A stretch of 64,000 nt of DNA from Whitmania pigra (GCA_021613335.1 JAJTWR010000332.1:2033001-2097000); one strand, 5' to 3'. Shown: positions 49,143-62,518, counted from the stretch's first letter. Numbers and translations are program-made. The notes: a model not told the origin generated them from the sequence alone.

Positions 49143-51583
49143 AGCTTTACCATCATCTCCGTTATCAATATTGTGGTTGTTGTCAACTGGTTATTAAATC
49201 GTATTAATATGTTTTTAATGATCTTGGTTTTGTAAATCATTAGTACTTTACTTCACGATGCTGAAGGATTGGATAAAATGGATAAAGTTTTCACCGCGTC
49301 AAAGAAGTCCTGAATTGTTACTCGTTTCCATGTGTCTCAGGTCACAAAATTATGAGCTGACACCAAGTTGGAAATATATAAATCATTACTTCATTCGTTA
49401 GGAGAAACCAAATTCGAGGTGCTTTTGTCAGCTCATCAAATTAATTTTTCAATTAATTTTTCAAATTTCAGAGATGACCACTTTGGCTGACTTTTTCATA
49501 TTTTAAAATGTTTATTTTTCTCAGTTTTGTGACGAACTTTATATCAATTGTTGCCAAACTTTCCATTATTCAATCATTTATGCAGAATGATTTTTTTATC
49601 ATCTGAAAGTCAAACATTTCTAGATCTTTGCTCGTTAAGTCACTTTAATCTCAATATTTTTAAGTTGAAAGCATAATTTTTTTGCAAATGATAACTCGAA
49701 TTGATTAGTAATTTTGGTTGCTTGTGTGCAAGCTGCTAAGCATCCTCACAGAGATGGAAACTTAAACGTACAGAGACGGAGAATATTTTTGAAGGCTTTG
49801 ATGCATTGTCAATGTAATGTAATGCAAGCATTCATTGAGATGAAGTACAAGTCTCTTGAAATTTTCTTGACAGATGATATTTTCTATTAGAGATTCAAAT
49901 TTTTATTTAATTTTAAGGGGTCCCTCTGAATATTTCAATAAATCCTGGAATTTGAGTGCAAAAGATGGTTGCTTGTTGCTTTTTTTTCCTTTCATTTTTG
50001 TATTTCAGTGGAATCTTCTGAACCCTGGCAAATTGAAAAACTTACAAAACCTTATAAACTGTTTTCAAGAGCTGGGAAAATAATTTAACTAATATGTCTT
50101 GGTGAAGTATTGAAGTACTTTGAGTTTTGATTGTCTGATCCCAAGTCGATGCAGTTGCAATAACAGTTGTCGACAATGTGCTCCTTCGATTTTTGTGAAT
50201 CCATTATTTTCTTATCGTGTCTTGCACCCGTCTCGTGATGCCGAGTCGAATGTTTATTGCTGGATGCCGATTATTAAGTGTTATACTGGCTATTAGTCAT
50301 TAAAAGTCATATGTTTTGTTTTTGCCTCTACTTTTTCTATTTTAAAGTGTTTCATTTTGCATCCTCGAATGTTGCGATTGTTTGCACCGTGCATGTTATA
50401 AAAGCTTATCGCCTTTTGTTCTAGAAGCATTTTAGAGGCTATTTTATTTTGAATTTTGATTACAATTTTAGTTTTGAACTCTGACTTTTAGACTAGTGGT
50501 GTGGTATTTATTTTGTTTGCTAATAATTATTAGAGCTCATTTCAAAATCACTTTCCTTTGTGAACTTTGACTGAATGCTTGCTGTAACCATGTGAAGATT
50601 TTTATTAATAAGAAATGCTGGTGTTTTCATAGCATATCGTTATGATTCATTTAGAGCAACCACTGAAATCGATGAAACATATTTGCGTGTCGACATAGTT
50701 CTGCTGCGAGGCTGAGTTAAAGAGGGCTCCGATACACTTCGCTCAGGGGCCTTATCTCAGAGCATGTTGGAAGCCTTCTGGTCATGTGGTGTTAGGGTTG
50801 TATCTGTCGCTCTTGACAGCGGTGGTTAGCTCCAAGACTTCGCATCAGGAAAATTCGTTCATGGGGTAAAATAACAAAATTAGCGTATTTTGGTTACCTG
50901 AGTCAAGTCTATGTCATTGGGTTATGTTTGAGAAAGGCTAGAAAATGCATTTTGCTTTAGTACGGCATCGGAGATGATTGGCTAGGTTCTATCGCGGTTT
51001 CCTTAGCAACATATACTTATTTCAAAAATTCCTTTTATCAGATTTTCTGAAACTTGAATTAACTGTCGATGAAGATGTCAACATTTGTTGGCGGAAGTAC
51101 ACAATTTTGAAAAGTACCTTGTTTACCTCGTAGGTGGTTCGATTTTTTCGTCTCAAGAAAATGTGAATAAGGGGAAGTTCTTAAACTAATTGAAATAAGG
51201 TATTATTTTTGTTCATGGTTTTATGACGGTAAAACTTTATGACATCTCACATGATGGTTCTTTTAATAACTACATGTTTATAAATCGCGGAACTTATTAA
51301 CCCAGTCTGTGTCTTAAATTTGACGTCTTTCTTAGCAAGAACAGATCACATAGTTAAATGAAAGTTTTTAATAAGCTTAAACTTAACATACATATATCAT
51401 TTATTGGTTTATGAGAGTGCCTCTAGAGCTGTACGACTTTCATAGCTATAAAATTCAAAGCTGGCTGTAAAGCATTTAAGTTTATATTAACAAGAATAAT
51501 ATATATCAACAAAAAGTGACCAGCTTGAACTGACTGTTATCACTTAAAATTTCAGCTTTCCTTGATTGGAATATGCAACTTAC
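49143..51583. other. Tweety 3' flank and ASPP upstream region
   Basis: No coding region is supported. It should hold the tweety 3' UTR and the ASPP promoter. The ASPP start codon is preceded by an acceptor-like 'tttcag' at 51550-51555, which suggests an upstream untranslated exon. Confidence 0.45.
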
Positions 51584-54500
51584 ATGATGATGATGATTCT
51601 AACTGTGTATGATCATGAGAAAAGTGCTAACATTGAAGTCCCTGTGACTCCAAATTCAACTTTTGTTGATATCTTGAGATGCTGTAAAGGACTTTCAGAT
51701 GGGAAATATTGCATTACTGGGATTTTCTCAAATAGAGAAGGTAATTGGTTTTTATGCATAGTTTTTAATATTGAATCAAAGTGTTTAAAATATTTATCTC
51801 ATATATTTTATTTTGTATGGTATTACAGTGTACATTCATTTGTCTCAAAGCATTTAATTATTTCAACTTAGCACCTAGTGTTGAAAATGCATAAATGCAA
51901 TTTTTTGTTAGAGCGGATGGTTGAACCTTATGACAGACCCTTTGAGTTTATGAGAAGAAATGGCAGTTTTGTACGGCAATTTGTCATTTACAAGGCAGGA
52001 AATGAAAATATTTTTTTCAAAGGTGAGTTGTACAGCTGCCAATGATGTATATTTTGTGATAATCATAAGAAATAAGTTTTTTTAATATTGTAATTTTTGT
52101 TAGATGCAAGTGGCCATCAAGATAAAGTAAGTTTCTGCTTTCATTTTAATGATCAATTGTTTGTACTGCCAAAGTAAATGTTGATTGGCAAGTTATAATT
52201 ACTGTTATTATCACTGTTGTGAATGGATTGAACCTATTTCTGACTTTAAGAAAAAATTCACACTGACCGATCTGGCAAATTTTGTTTCTTATCACGAGAA
52301 AGTGGTTGAACAACACAACAAGGTATGACTGGAAACCTGATGGTTAGGATCATTCTGTAGATGACACATTTCATTTGTTCTCTGTAGACCGTTCATGCGA
52401 TGGAGGAAAGATTGAAAAAGTTGAGAAAGGAAGAGATGACAAGAAAGAGAGGAGAGACCAATCCTTTAACTCTCCTGCAAATTGCTGAAGTTCAGGAAAG
52501 AAGGATTCAATTTGTCAGAGAACAGAAAGGTCGTCCTTTGCCACAGAGGCTGAGAAAGGCTCGAGGTTAATAATAACCGATAAAGTTAATAATAAATGAT
52601 AATGTTAATAACAACTGATAATAATAATAATAACAGATAATGTTAATAATAACTGTTGGCAATAATACTTTTTTAATTTTTTCCAAAATGTTAATAAATT
52701 ATACGATTGAAACTGTGATATCATGTAATAGAATAATGAATTTATTCAAGGCCATTTAATTAACTTATTATTTCTTCACTAGAGCTTCAGACCCGATAAT
52801 TATCCAAGATTTTCTCAAATGCCCAACAATTATTGCAAAATATTTTAAGTTCTTGAAATGCTTTAAAAACTTTAGTTAATATTTTTTTGAATGTACAGTG
52901 TAGGGCAATTAAGCCTCGATGATCGGGGTACAAACTGCTTGACCGTGGCTTAAATTTTTAATGATATTGCATGTTGGACGTGTAAACATTAATACATTTT
53001 TCTTTCAATTCAAATTTTATTTTCTATAAAATATGAAGTGATATCAGCTTGCTTCTTGGCATCTCTTATGAGAGACTTCAACTGCAGTGTCTTTATTTTG
53101 CCCCTCATGTACTCGTAGCATTCTAAGGCAACTTCCAGTCCTTTAACTGCATCATCAGCAGTTCAAGCTGATTAAGAAATGCTCTTAATTTGTTTTCATC
53201 TTAAAAATCTTATTAAAATTTCATTGGATTGATTGACTGTGCTTCATTTCTAACCGATTTGCGGCATTTTTTTGTCTACGTGTGAATACAAATTGGGATC
53301 CGAGGTTTTCCCTCAGCTTAAGCGAATTCGTAGTTTAACAGCCCCATACTTAACTTGCTTGTACATAATACATAACTACATTATATGTAATATACATTAT
53401 AACTAACAACATTGTGGTGAGACGATAAGATAACGTGTCATCATCATCATCATGATTGCTGCAGGAACGACCTTGGAGGAATTGAAGGTTTTGTTCCGAG
53501 CAACAGACGATGAAGTGAGGAAACTGAAGCAGAGGATCGAGGGATCGATGCAGAGAATCAAACGATGCACGGAAACCAACAACAATTTCGAGCAAAATCG
53601 GAAACTCCTTCAAGATTCAAAGGTGGTAATGGTTTTTTTTTTCAAATAGATGTTAAATAATCAATTTTATTGCTTTCCTTTTTTTCAAACATTTTTTTTA
53701 TTTTGAAATAATTTTCAGAGGCAAGGTGGTGTTGGAAGCAGCATTCCGTCTGATGAGTTGAGGAAGGAAATTGCATCGAACAGGAGATCAGGAGAATCAA
53801 ATGAACTGGATTTGAAGATCAAGGATCTCAGGAACAGACTTAACCTCAGCAGGAAATCAGCAACTTCATCTCTCAGAGCACCAGCTGTTTCTGAATCATT
53901 TCAGGCAGCTGGAAGTAGATCTTCAAATGGTATTAGGTGATGAAATATTCTTGAACCATATTGTTATGAATATTCAAATAAATTTGAATGATGGTAATTA
54001 ATTTGGTTGGCATTTGTTTGCCAATTTTGTTTTAAAGGCCAAAGTCTGCTATGGAGATACTTTTGAAGTCTGGCCAGTCATCCTCTACAAAACCATTACC
54101 AGCTTCATCAGCATTTTCTTCATCATCTAATAATATTCCTCCTCTTCCCACCACATTGAAAACAATTGAAAATGTAGGCAGTTCAACAGATATTCAAACA
54201 ACCGTTGATAACATGGGCAGTTCAGTTAGCCAAAGACAGGATGTTCTTTATTCGGGAATTTCATCTTCTCAACAAGACATTTGTGACTCAACATCATCAT
54301 CATCCACCGATGCCATCAGTTGTCAGCCTATCTGTACGGATAAAAGTCATATAAATGCAACATCTTCTTCAAGGCCCGAACCGGATGATTCGAGCACCCA
54401 TGAACTTTATAAACTTCAAGAGTCATCTGACCAAAAAACTTTTGTCAGATTTAGACAACTTCCATCCATTACCCCAACAATATCATCATCATCATCATCA

Positions 54501-57500
54501 ACAGCAATCCCTCCTTCTGCTTCACTATCTCACAAGAGAAGGCAAAGAGCAGCAGTTGAAGTCCAGCTTGATGAATCAACATCTGTCTCTGATAACAATC
54601 AAAAGGCCCCTGGTGCATCGCCACACGTCGCCGACAAAACCATACCATCGTTTGTTAAGCCGACGACAAAATCATATTTCTACAAAGTTTTCCAACAAAC
54701 AAATGATGACAGCAGGATGTCAAACAGCTTCTCAATGTCACAGAACAGTCAAAGTTCAAGTAACAAGGTTTCTGAGACATTGGCAAGTGCAGGGAATATC
54801 GAAGATGTTGGAAAAAACAAATCAGAGGGAGCCCTGAAATATATCATGCCACACAACTTTTCTATGGAAACAAATGTCTCCAATTGTGATGTTGTTGGTG
54901 AAGTTGCTGAGGATTTGTCATCCAGTCATCCATCAACTCTTCATCCAAACAACAGCACTATAAATTTTAATGACCATTCCTGCATCAGACTATCTGGTAC
55001 TTTTGTTGAGGATCCCTCTATTCCCTTGTCACAGATTTGTAAGTTTTCCCATTCCATGTGAAAGCAACATTTCATTTTCTCACTGAGGACATTGACACAT
55101 GCAATCAATTATCTAAATTATTATTTATTTACTTTAATTGCTTTTAACTTTCAGTTGTTTCTCTAGATTTCTCTTAGATTTTCTCTAGATAATTTTTTTC
55201 AGTACCTTGTGATCGGCAGCAGAAAATACCAGACAAAGAACATGAAACACCAAGTCGCAAAATCAGTCAGAACATGAGTCCATCTCGTACACCAAATTTG
55301 TTAAACATTTTCCCATCGAGTCCCATCATCCAAGTTACCCCAATGTCAACAACCTCTGATAACCTGGAGGGGGATAGTGATATCTTCAACATCACTGGAA
55401 ATCAGAGTGGTGTTGGTCTTTGTGATAATGAAAGTTCTTCAGCACCTTCCAATAGCTCATCTCTTTCCTCTCAATTGTTGCTCAAAGTTCAGAGTTTGAA
55501 ATCAAATGATGATGAGGATATTGAGAGTTCTCATAACCTGGAACATCAGACTGATGATTCTTTCTTCTCCATCCCAGTGTCTTCCAGTTTATCAGTTCTT
55601 GAGAATAAGGATGTCAGTTCATCCCAATGTCCAGGAGCAGAGACTGGGGATCTGTCATCCAAGGACACATCTGAGTCTGGGGATGTGTCACCCAAGGATG
55701 CAACTGAGTCTTTTGCTGCTACTTCTTATCCTTATCCTTTTGTAGAGGTTCTTGAACAACTGGATGGAAGTGCTTCAATATTTCGACATTCTGCAGGAGG
55801 TTTAAGATCTCTTAGGAAGCGCCTTTCGTCAGAAGATTTTCACCATGGCGATGCTCTTTCGTTTGACAACGTTCCTTGTAATCCTGAAGGCAATCGTAAT
55901 CACCTCTCAGCAATAAATTTAGAAATGGTCTGCGACGACATTTCGAACGGCTTGCAAGACGATTTCAAGCCCAAGTCCTTGCCTCGGCGATATTTCACAG
56001 ATTTCACGACTTCGGTCATTGATCGCAAGTCTTCAAATGAGCATCCTTTGGTGGACTTAAAAGCAACCGAAAGTATTCAAAGTCTTGAAAGCCGATCAGG
56101 TGTGAAGGACAGATGTAACAACAGCATGTTGCCCGATGTCATATGCACAGATGGAAGCGTAATGGAATGCGTCTCCTTTGAAGATAATCTAGGAAAGAAA
56201 GGTGAAATCATTGTCATTAGTCCAAAAGAAAATTACAATAAACTCGATGAAAAAGAACCTGGGATTATTATTGCAGGCAGGGATGGGAATGTTTCTGAAG
56301 AAGAGGATGATAAGACTTCCAGTGATGATGACGACGATGATGGTGATGAAGTTACTTCCACTTCAGATGCACCAGCAGATGATGATGACAAGGATGACTC
56401 ATTCTCCCCTCTAATTGATAGTTTCTGTGAAATCATTCAAAACAATGATGTCAACATTATGCCAATTTCTGAGAAGATCAAGACCCCTTTTGAACCAGGT
56501 AAAGACCAGGACACGACTCATGGGCCCCAAAGTGCGGTTCCTTCATTGGTCCTAGATTCAGAAACTCCGACTCTTATTAAAGGAATACTTAAAAAGGCTG
56601 GAGTTAGTAAAGAAAAGAGGGAGTCAAGAGTTGTTTTCAGTCCATTGGCAATATTGCTCGATGCAGCTTTGCAGGGAGAACTGGGAGTGGTCGAAGACAT
56701 CGTCAAAAAGGTTTTTAATAAAAATTAAAAAATAATTGATTGATGAATTGAGGATGATGATGGTGGTTGTGGTGATAATGATTGCGATGATTTCTCCCTG
56801 TATCGAGGTGTCCACATAGCAGCTTTTGCTGTAGAAATATAAATGGAGCACGTCTGACCAATAAACTAATTTCTGGTTTCTTCAAAAAAAAAGATATATA
56901 AATATAGATTTGCTTATTTGATGCTAAGGCCTTCCTTATTTTGAGAAGAAAAAGTGACATAGAATGACATTTATTTATTACAAACTTATTATTCTTATTC
57001 TAAAGTACTAAATCGATTCAATTTTGAAATTGCAGCATGGTCATGAGAACATGGTAAATGATGAGGGTATTACTGCATTGCACAATGCCATTTGTGCAGG
57101 ACATTCAGACATTGCAGAGTTCCTCGTTGCTTCTGGTTGTGATGTTAATGCTGCTGACAGCGACCTGTGGTATTTGAAAACATTTTTTGCTTTCGTGTGA
57201 AATGCGTTTCACGAGTCATAATGATTTTGCATAAATTCCTTCAAGGACCCCACTCCATTGTGCTGCTTCTTGCTACAACATCAACCTTATCCAACTTTTG
57301 ATTGAAAGTGGTGCTTGTGTCTTTGCAACCACAGAAAGTGAGGGAGAGACTGCTTTGGACAAGTGTGAAGATGAGGAAGAAGATGGGGGAAGATGCAAGA
57401 AATATCTTGAGGGTGGGTAGCTTGCATGACCTTTGTAAAGCTTTAGGCAGACAAAGTCATCCGATCAAATTTGCATTGGATCTCATGTTTCTTGACACAA

Positions 57501-57883
57501 TAATTTTAGAAGTCCAGGCGAAAATGATGCAGGTTGGTGCAGAACTCTACGCTGCCTATGACAGTCAGTCCTCGGGGAGTTCTGATGAACTTCACTTCTC
57601 TGAAGGAGATGTTGTTGTAATTTGCAACCCAGGAAAAGAAAGTAAGTCTTTGAAAGGAGGAACAAATGGTGATGAGGAGGAAGAGGAGGAGGAAAACTGT
57701 TGCATTGGGGAAGGATGGTGCTTGGCCAGGAACAAACGGACAGATGAAGAAGGATATGCTCCCAAGAATTATTTATCTGTAAGTGAAAATCACTTATATT
57801 TGCACTTGAATTGACAATAACGGCGATGCTAACAATGACAACAATGTTTTCAGCTGTTTCCGAGAGTGACCACTCACTCCTGA
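51584..57883 (+). CDS. ASPP: ASPP-family protein (apoptosis-stimulating of p53 / PP1 regulatory subunit 13)
   Basis: Thirteen exons: 51584-51740, 51912-52022, 52104-52126, 52251-52322, 52388-52565, 53465-53622, 53719-53936, 54038-55038, 55203-56710, 57036-57169, 57246-57412, 57510-57778 and 57854-57883. They total 4026 nt in frame (1341 aa; vertebrate ASPP1/2 are about 1100). ASPP proteins bind p53-family factors, PP1 and junction proteins in cytoplasm and nucleus. Layout: N-terminal Ras-association/ubiquitin-like fold (1-85, '[17 protein letters not shown]'), coiled coil (about 98-270), a long Ser/Asp-rich disordered part (about 300-1110), the PP1-docking RVxF motif 'RVVF' (1115-1118), ankyrin repeats ('[16 protein letters not shown]', 'TPLHCAASC') and a C-terminal SH3 domain. 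The SH3 carries an acidic insert ('[10 protein letters not shown]') and ends '[13 protein letters not shown]'. The RA domain makes it ASPP1/2-type rather than iASPP-type. An AATAAA lies at 58064. Confidence 0.95.
53010..53162 (-). other. Coding-like antisense ORF inside an ASPP intron
   Basis: Fifty codons plus stop on the minus strand within the ASPP intron 52566-53464. The peptide has the look of a real helical protein end ('[18 protein letters not shown]', '[16 protein letters not shown]') rather than random AT-rich translation. A stop lies just upstream in frame, and I see no certain splice acceptor. It could be the last exon of a nested antisense gene or a decayed processed copy. I do not recognise the family. 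Confidence 0.4.
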
Positions 57884-58590
57884 GGGATTGTAAACATAAA
57901 TCAAGAATGTATTTTTGGGCTTTTCACATTCCAAGAATTTCATTTTCTGCAAAATTGAGTTTGCAAAAGCTTTTTTGTTGTATTGTTTTGTTTGTGCTTG
58001 CTTAATTTTTTTCAAAATTGTCTTTTTCTGCTGATACTATTCTGGAGAATAATTTTATGATATAATAAAAAACCCATTTATTCTGTCAAAAATGTCAGTT
58101 CATCAAATCCTGGTTAATTCTCGGTTGCTATTTGCACATATAGCGTTTATTTCTGAAAATTTTATAGTTGTTGGTTAGTTTTGATAAATAATTTGTTTTA
58201 TATTTTCCATGATGCTTAACTTTTTGATCTATTAAATTAAATTTGCATGCATTTGGTGGGTTATAAATCAAATTTTACCCATGCCTTTCATGGTTTCATA
58301 TAATCAGAGTCATTTTGAAAATTGTTTTTCAAAGTGTAAGTTTCTAAAGTAAAAGCTCACTTTCATATAAATTATCAAATGGATCTGGTCTTCTAAACCT
58401 TTTTTTTACTTTAAAAATGCAATTTTGATGGTAACATATTGATGCTTTCAACGTTTAGTTACCCTAAAGTGAATTTGGGAGAAAACAAACCAAATAAACC
58501 TACAAATTGATATTAAATCTGGTTCATTAGATCGTTATTTGCAGGTTGTTGTTCGGAATCCATGCTTGATTGTAACTTCACTTATACAGC
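57884..58590. other. ASPP 3' UTR and flank
   Basis: The AATAAA at 58064-58069 is a likely poly(A) signal. The first ~65 bp after the stop (to about 57948) is duplicated at 63232-63296 together with the terminal exon. Confidence 0.6.
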
Positions 58591-58604
58591 GCCATATGCA
58601 TAGC

Positions 58605-58651
58605 TTATTTATTTGATTATTGTCCGTTGCATGACTAAGATGATTTGGACT
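58605..58651 (-). mobile_element. Ultra-short retroposon-like element, copy E, with perfect 14-bp TSD
   Basis: This 47-bp insertion is flanked by perfect direct repeats 'gccatatgcatagc' at 58591-58604 and 58652-58665. The core on the minus strand runs from 'agtccaaatcatcttagtc' through 'atgcaacggac' into an AT-rich tail ending 'caaataaataa'. It has almost the same boundaries as copy C. Confidence 0.85.
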
Positions 58652-58682
58652 GCCATATGCATAGCATCAGAGGCGCTTCTTG

Positions 58683-58755
58683 TAACCATTTATATAGCGC
58701 TTCTTCCGAAGGGCGCTGGCGGCAGTGCAGGCTGGTTTTCGAACACGACACACGA
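58683..58755 (+). repeat. Dispersed repeat shared with 28425-28500
   Basis: Same blocks and orientation as at 28425-28500, including 'ggttttcgaacacgacac'. It lies next to a minus-strand LINE remnant (58860-59050), so it may be part of that element's 3' end. Confidence 0.65.
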
Positions 58756-58859
58756 TTGTTGCAATTACCGCCGTATGCAGGCACGTAAACCATTGGGATA
58801 ACCTGCACGCCAAAAATTTATAATCCAAATTGTTTTCGTGGCTTTGTCTTGACATTAAA

Positions 58860-59050
58860 TCCGATTCCTTGATTAAGCCGGACATTTCCTAATGAAATGC
58901 TGAACAGTTTTATCATCCTGAGGACATGTTTGGCATTTACCGTCTGCGTGACGTTTCATCGTGAAAAGATGTCAATTTAGAGCGCATTTTCCAAGGCGAA
59001 ATTTAGAGATCATAGTCTCCTTCCTCCTTGAGAAACGTTGGAATTCGCTT
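58860..59050 (-). pseudogene. Non-LTR retrotransposon 3' coding remnant
   Basis: On the minus strand the translation reads 'EFQRFSRRKETMISKFRLG', then 'MKRHADGKCQTCPQDDKTV' and 'QHFIRKCP'. This is the C-x2-C...H-x4-C end domain typical of LINE ORF2 proteins. Stops are present. Confidence 0.7.
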
Positions 59051-59366
59051 TTTGTCGATACACTCAAAAGATGTAATTTTTGGTCATTTATGGACTGTCC
59101 TATCTAACTACTAACCTTATGAAGTTATTATGCTCTTTTTAAAATAAATATATAATATATATTTCTGTAAATTTGTAAAATCTTTAAAAAAATACAAACG
59201 AAAAAATGAAAATTAAACTTCAATCCTTGTTTAGACATTTCACTTTATTTGTGTTTTCTATTTTGTCGGATGTAGGCGTTGCTTTAATGTTAAAAAAAAC
59301 TTGGTAACAATATTTATTTAAAAAAATAATTGAATAATTCTCTTTAACGACCATATCGTTACAAAC

Positions 59367-62300
59367 ATGGGAATATTTGCAAGCAAAAAACGACCAAATG
59401 CTTTTGCTGAAAGAGACAGAGTCATATTGGTAAACGATTTGGTGATTATAATTTTGAAAACTTTATTGTCAGTAGTTTGTTTTATTTATTAGCAATTAAA
59501 AATGCAACGGGACGAAATGAAGCAAAAGATAAAGAAATACGAGATAGACATAGCTCGACTTGTGAAGATAGCCAAGGATTTGGTTCACGAGGGTAAAAAA
59601 GAGTAGGAGTATTATTCATATGTATAAAGTAAATATAACAATTGGTAGATGTTGAAACATTAAGTTGGCAGTCACTGTTTGAAATATCATCTGATTCTTG
59701 TGTGAGTAGGACAAACAGGTATTTATAACCTGGCAATCCATAATGTTAGAGTTATTTATTACTCGTTTTGACTGCCTTTTTTTTTAATCTTTTAAAATAC
59801 AAGTAACAAGATCATAAATAAATTTAGTTTGAAACATGTTTTATTTATGTATTTATGGCCACCCTCATAACAAATATAAATACAGATTACAGATATGATT
59901 GACGAATGGCCAAATATCTTATTTATTTTAGTTAACATAAAAACATTAAAAATATTTAACATGTTAATAGATCGACTGTGAACTTAATGTGCTTAATTCC
60001 AGGAAAGCCTTGTCTACACTTAGAAAAAAGAAGTTCCTGGAAAACACTGCCAACAACCTTGACAAGCAACTTGAGGAAGTTGAAAATATGGTATGTCTAC
60101 AATTTTTGGATGTCAGTGAGTGCCAGTGATTCGTCCAAGTGTTTTCTTTTATTTCCATAAAATGTAAATGGTACCACATTTTTTTAAAATTATCCAATAC
60201 TATCAATACAATGATCATCCTGGTTCCTCAACTCCACTCCCTTTGTGAAGTCTTTTCTGAGTGCTCTCAATACTAGTGGAATGACCTTGGTTTTCACATC
60301 CAGTTCATTTCAATCTCCAAATCCTTATGCTTTCTGATTTGTTTGGCTTATTTAGGCTTTAATTAGAGATGGAAACATCAAGTAGCACAGAAAACTTGGA
60401 TTTTCTACATCAGGTCTGGTTACCAAGATTTTTCTGTCCATCTTCTGATTATTACATGGTCCCACAAGATGGCATTCTCACTTACCGTTTGTTTGGAACT
60501 TCACAACCATCCTCATGACATGCACGAAGGCAAGCTGGCCTGTTATGTCAGTGCAAGCCTTCAAATGGTGCTGGTATCATGCAACTTGCCATTATGTGGC
60601 TTATGATTTCTTAGGTTTTCCAATGGACTGCATTTGCAATAAATCTTCGAGATTTTGTGTTGATGATATCTCATGTTGAATGCTTGGTATGGAGCTGCCA
60701 TGATCAAACTAGTAGTTCCTCCTTTGAGCTTTCACAAGCACTTTCTAACTAAGCTAATGATATTTTTAAGTACAATTATATTTTTGTGGCATTTCTTATT
60801 AATAGATTTAGTATTTTTAAAATTAAGAATAAGTGTTAGTTGTTAATGCTTTTTAATCATTTAAGAATCCTTTCAATGAATCTTCAATAAATACTATTTT
60901 TCCTTGAAAGACTTGATATGATGCTTACATTAATACCATTTGGCTTTCCTAACAGGCAACACAGCTTGAGTTCACACAGATTGAAATGCAGGTTCTTGAA
61001 AACCTAAAAGCAGGAAATCAAGTTCTTGACAAGCTGCACAAGGTTGTTGAATTAATGTAGATAAAATTATTGAATTTATGATTTGCATACAATTTTAAAT
61101 GGATTTTAAATTTATACCTTTGAGCTGTGGTTTGTCAACCTCTGATTAAGGTTGAGATTGTATGTGCCAGCAATATTTGTAATGAATATTATCTGCAATT
61201 ACTTATTTTCTAATTAATTTGTATGAGTTTGGCCTTTTTTTCTAACTTTCCACCCTTGGTTTTATTTAATTAACAAACTTCTCAGATGATGACCATAGAA
61301 GACGTTGAGAAAATAATGGAAGAGACGAAGGAAGGTGTTGCATATCAAAGGGTTGGTTTCTGTGGTCAGATGTTAGCTTTTTAAATGTTTTTCCTGAAAG
61401 CGAGATTTTATTTTAGATATTTTTAGCTCTTTTTGATTGTAAACTTTTTTCGTTGTTACCTTCTTGTGTATTTCAATAAATCACTTGATTTTGCGTGCAG
61501 GAGATCGATGAAATACTCTCCAGAGGATTAAATGATGAAGATGAAGAAGATGTCGAAAGGGAATTTGATGAAATGATACGAGTTTGTTTTACTTTTTGGA
61601 ATTAAAATTCAACATTTGAGAATAAATTTAATGCTGATAACTTATACCATCTAAAATATTTACTTCAACAGCTTCAAATTGAAGACTTGCCTGTTGTTGG
61701 AGATAATATTAAGGGAACAGCTGGTCCAGAGAAAGTCAAAGGTTTTTATTTTACTCATTATTTTATTTAATTTGGTAATAATGTAATATTTTACTTTATT
61801 TTTGTATTTAATTTTTTATTAAATTTATTATTTACTAATTGTGTATATTTAAGCCATTCTTATCTGCCCATAGGATGCTTGTTTAATAATATGTTTATTT
61901 ATAAAGTGCCAGGGGGTGCACATCTTTAATTCATTTTTGCCAATTACTATTTAGCATTTTTGCCAAATTTATCTGAATATTATTAAACATTAATATTAAT
62001 ATTATTATCTTTACCCTCACATTTCTACCATCATTCATTACTTCCGTAAACAATTTGTTACTGTATAAGATCTGCCTAAAAAAATATATTCTGTCCAATT
62101 GTTGAAACTTACATTTCCTCACCCTTTATCTGTTGTATTATTTTGTTTTATCTTACTTTCTTTGGTTGTCACAGCACTGTTCCAGTTAATCTATTTCTGT
62201 CCGTTGTCAATAGTAAAATTATCATTTTCACTTTAATCTTACCCATAAAGATTCTTATCTATTTGTCACAACAATTTAGTCATTTTGTAGGTGGGAGTTA

Positions 62301-62480
62301 TATTTCCTTGGGATATGCAGAATTTTGTGTTTTTTTGGTTCAGAAATAGAATAAATTTTACATTTTCTAATTTATTAGTTTTTGATTACCTTTTTATTTA
62401 CATGCATATAATTTATTTAACTTTGGTGTCAAATTATCTTTTCAGAAAAACCAAAGAAGGTTGCAGTGGTAGCATCATAA
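59367..62480 (+). CDS. CHMP6: Charged multivesicular body protein 6 (ESCRT-III, Vps20)
   Basis: Eight exons: 59367-59429, 59493-59602, 60003-60090, 60956-61042, 61286-61351, 61501-61581, 61672-61741 and 62446-62480. They total 600 nt, giving 199 aa (vertebrate CHMP6 is about 200). CHMP6/Vps20 is recruited by ESCRT-II on endosomes and nucleates Snf7/CHMP4 polymers for vesicle budding into the lumen. The N-terminus 'MGIFASKK' keeps the Gly2 that is N-myristoylated in the family. A basic helical hairpin follows ('QLKMQRDEMKQK', 'LRKKKFLENTANNLD'), then the conserved 'EFTQIEMQVLENLKAGN' and 'TIEDVEKIMEETKEGVAYQ' blocks, and an acidic autoinhibitory part ('NDEDEEDVEREFDEM'). The tail is short and basic ('KPKKVAVVAS'). 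All phases agree. An AATAAA lies at 62513. Intron 3 contains a minus-strand LINE remnant. Confidence 0.97.
60180..60560 (-). pseudogene. LINE reverse-transcriptase C-terminal remnant in CHMP6 intron 3
   Basis: On the minus strand, 'KHKDLEIEMNWM' and 'VKTKVIPLVLRALRKD' (about 60340-60225) match the end of non-LTR ORF2 proteins, whose usual pattern is K-Y-x-D-L-x-x-E followed by V-x-V-x-P-V-V-x-G-A-L. Upstream pieces ('HEDGCEV') fit the same class with stops and frame shifts. Confidence 0.65.
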
Positions 62481-62518
62481 CACAACTGTGAATGCCATAA
62501 AATTGTAGTGTAAATAAA

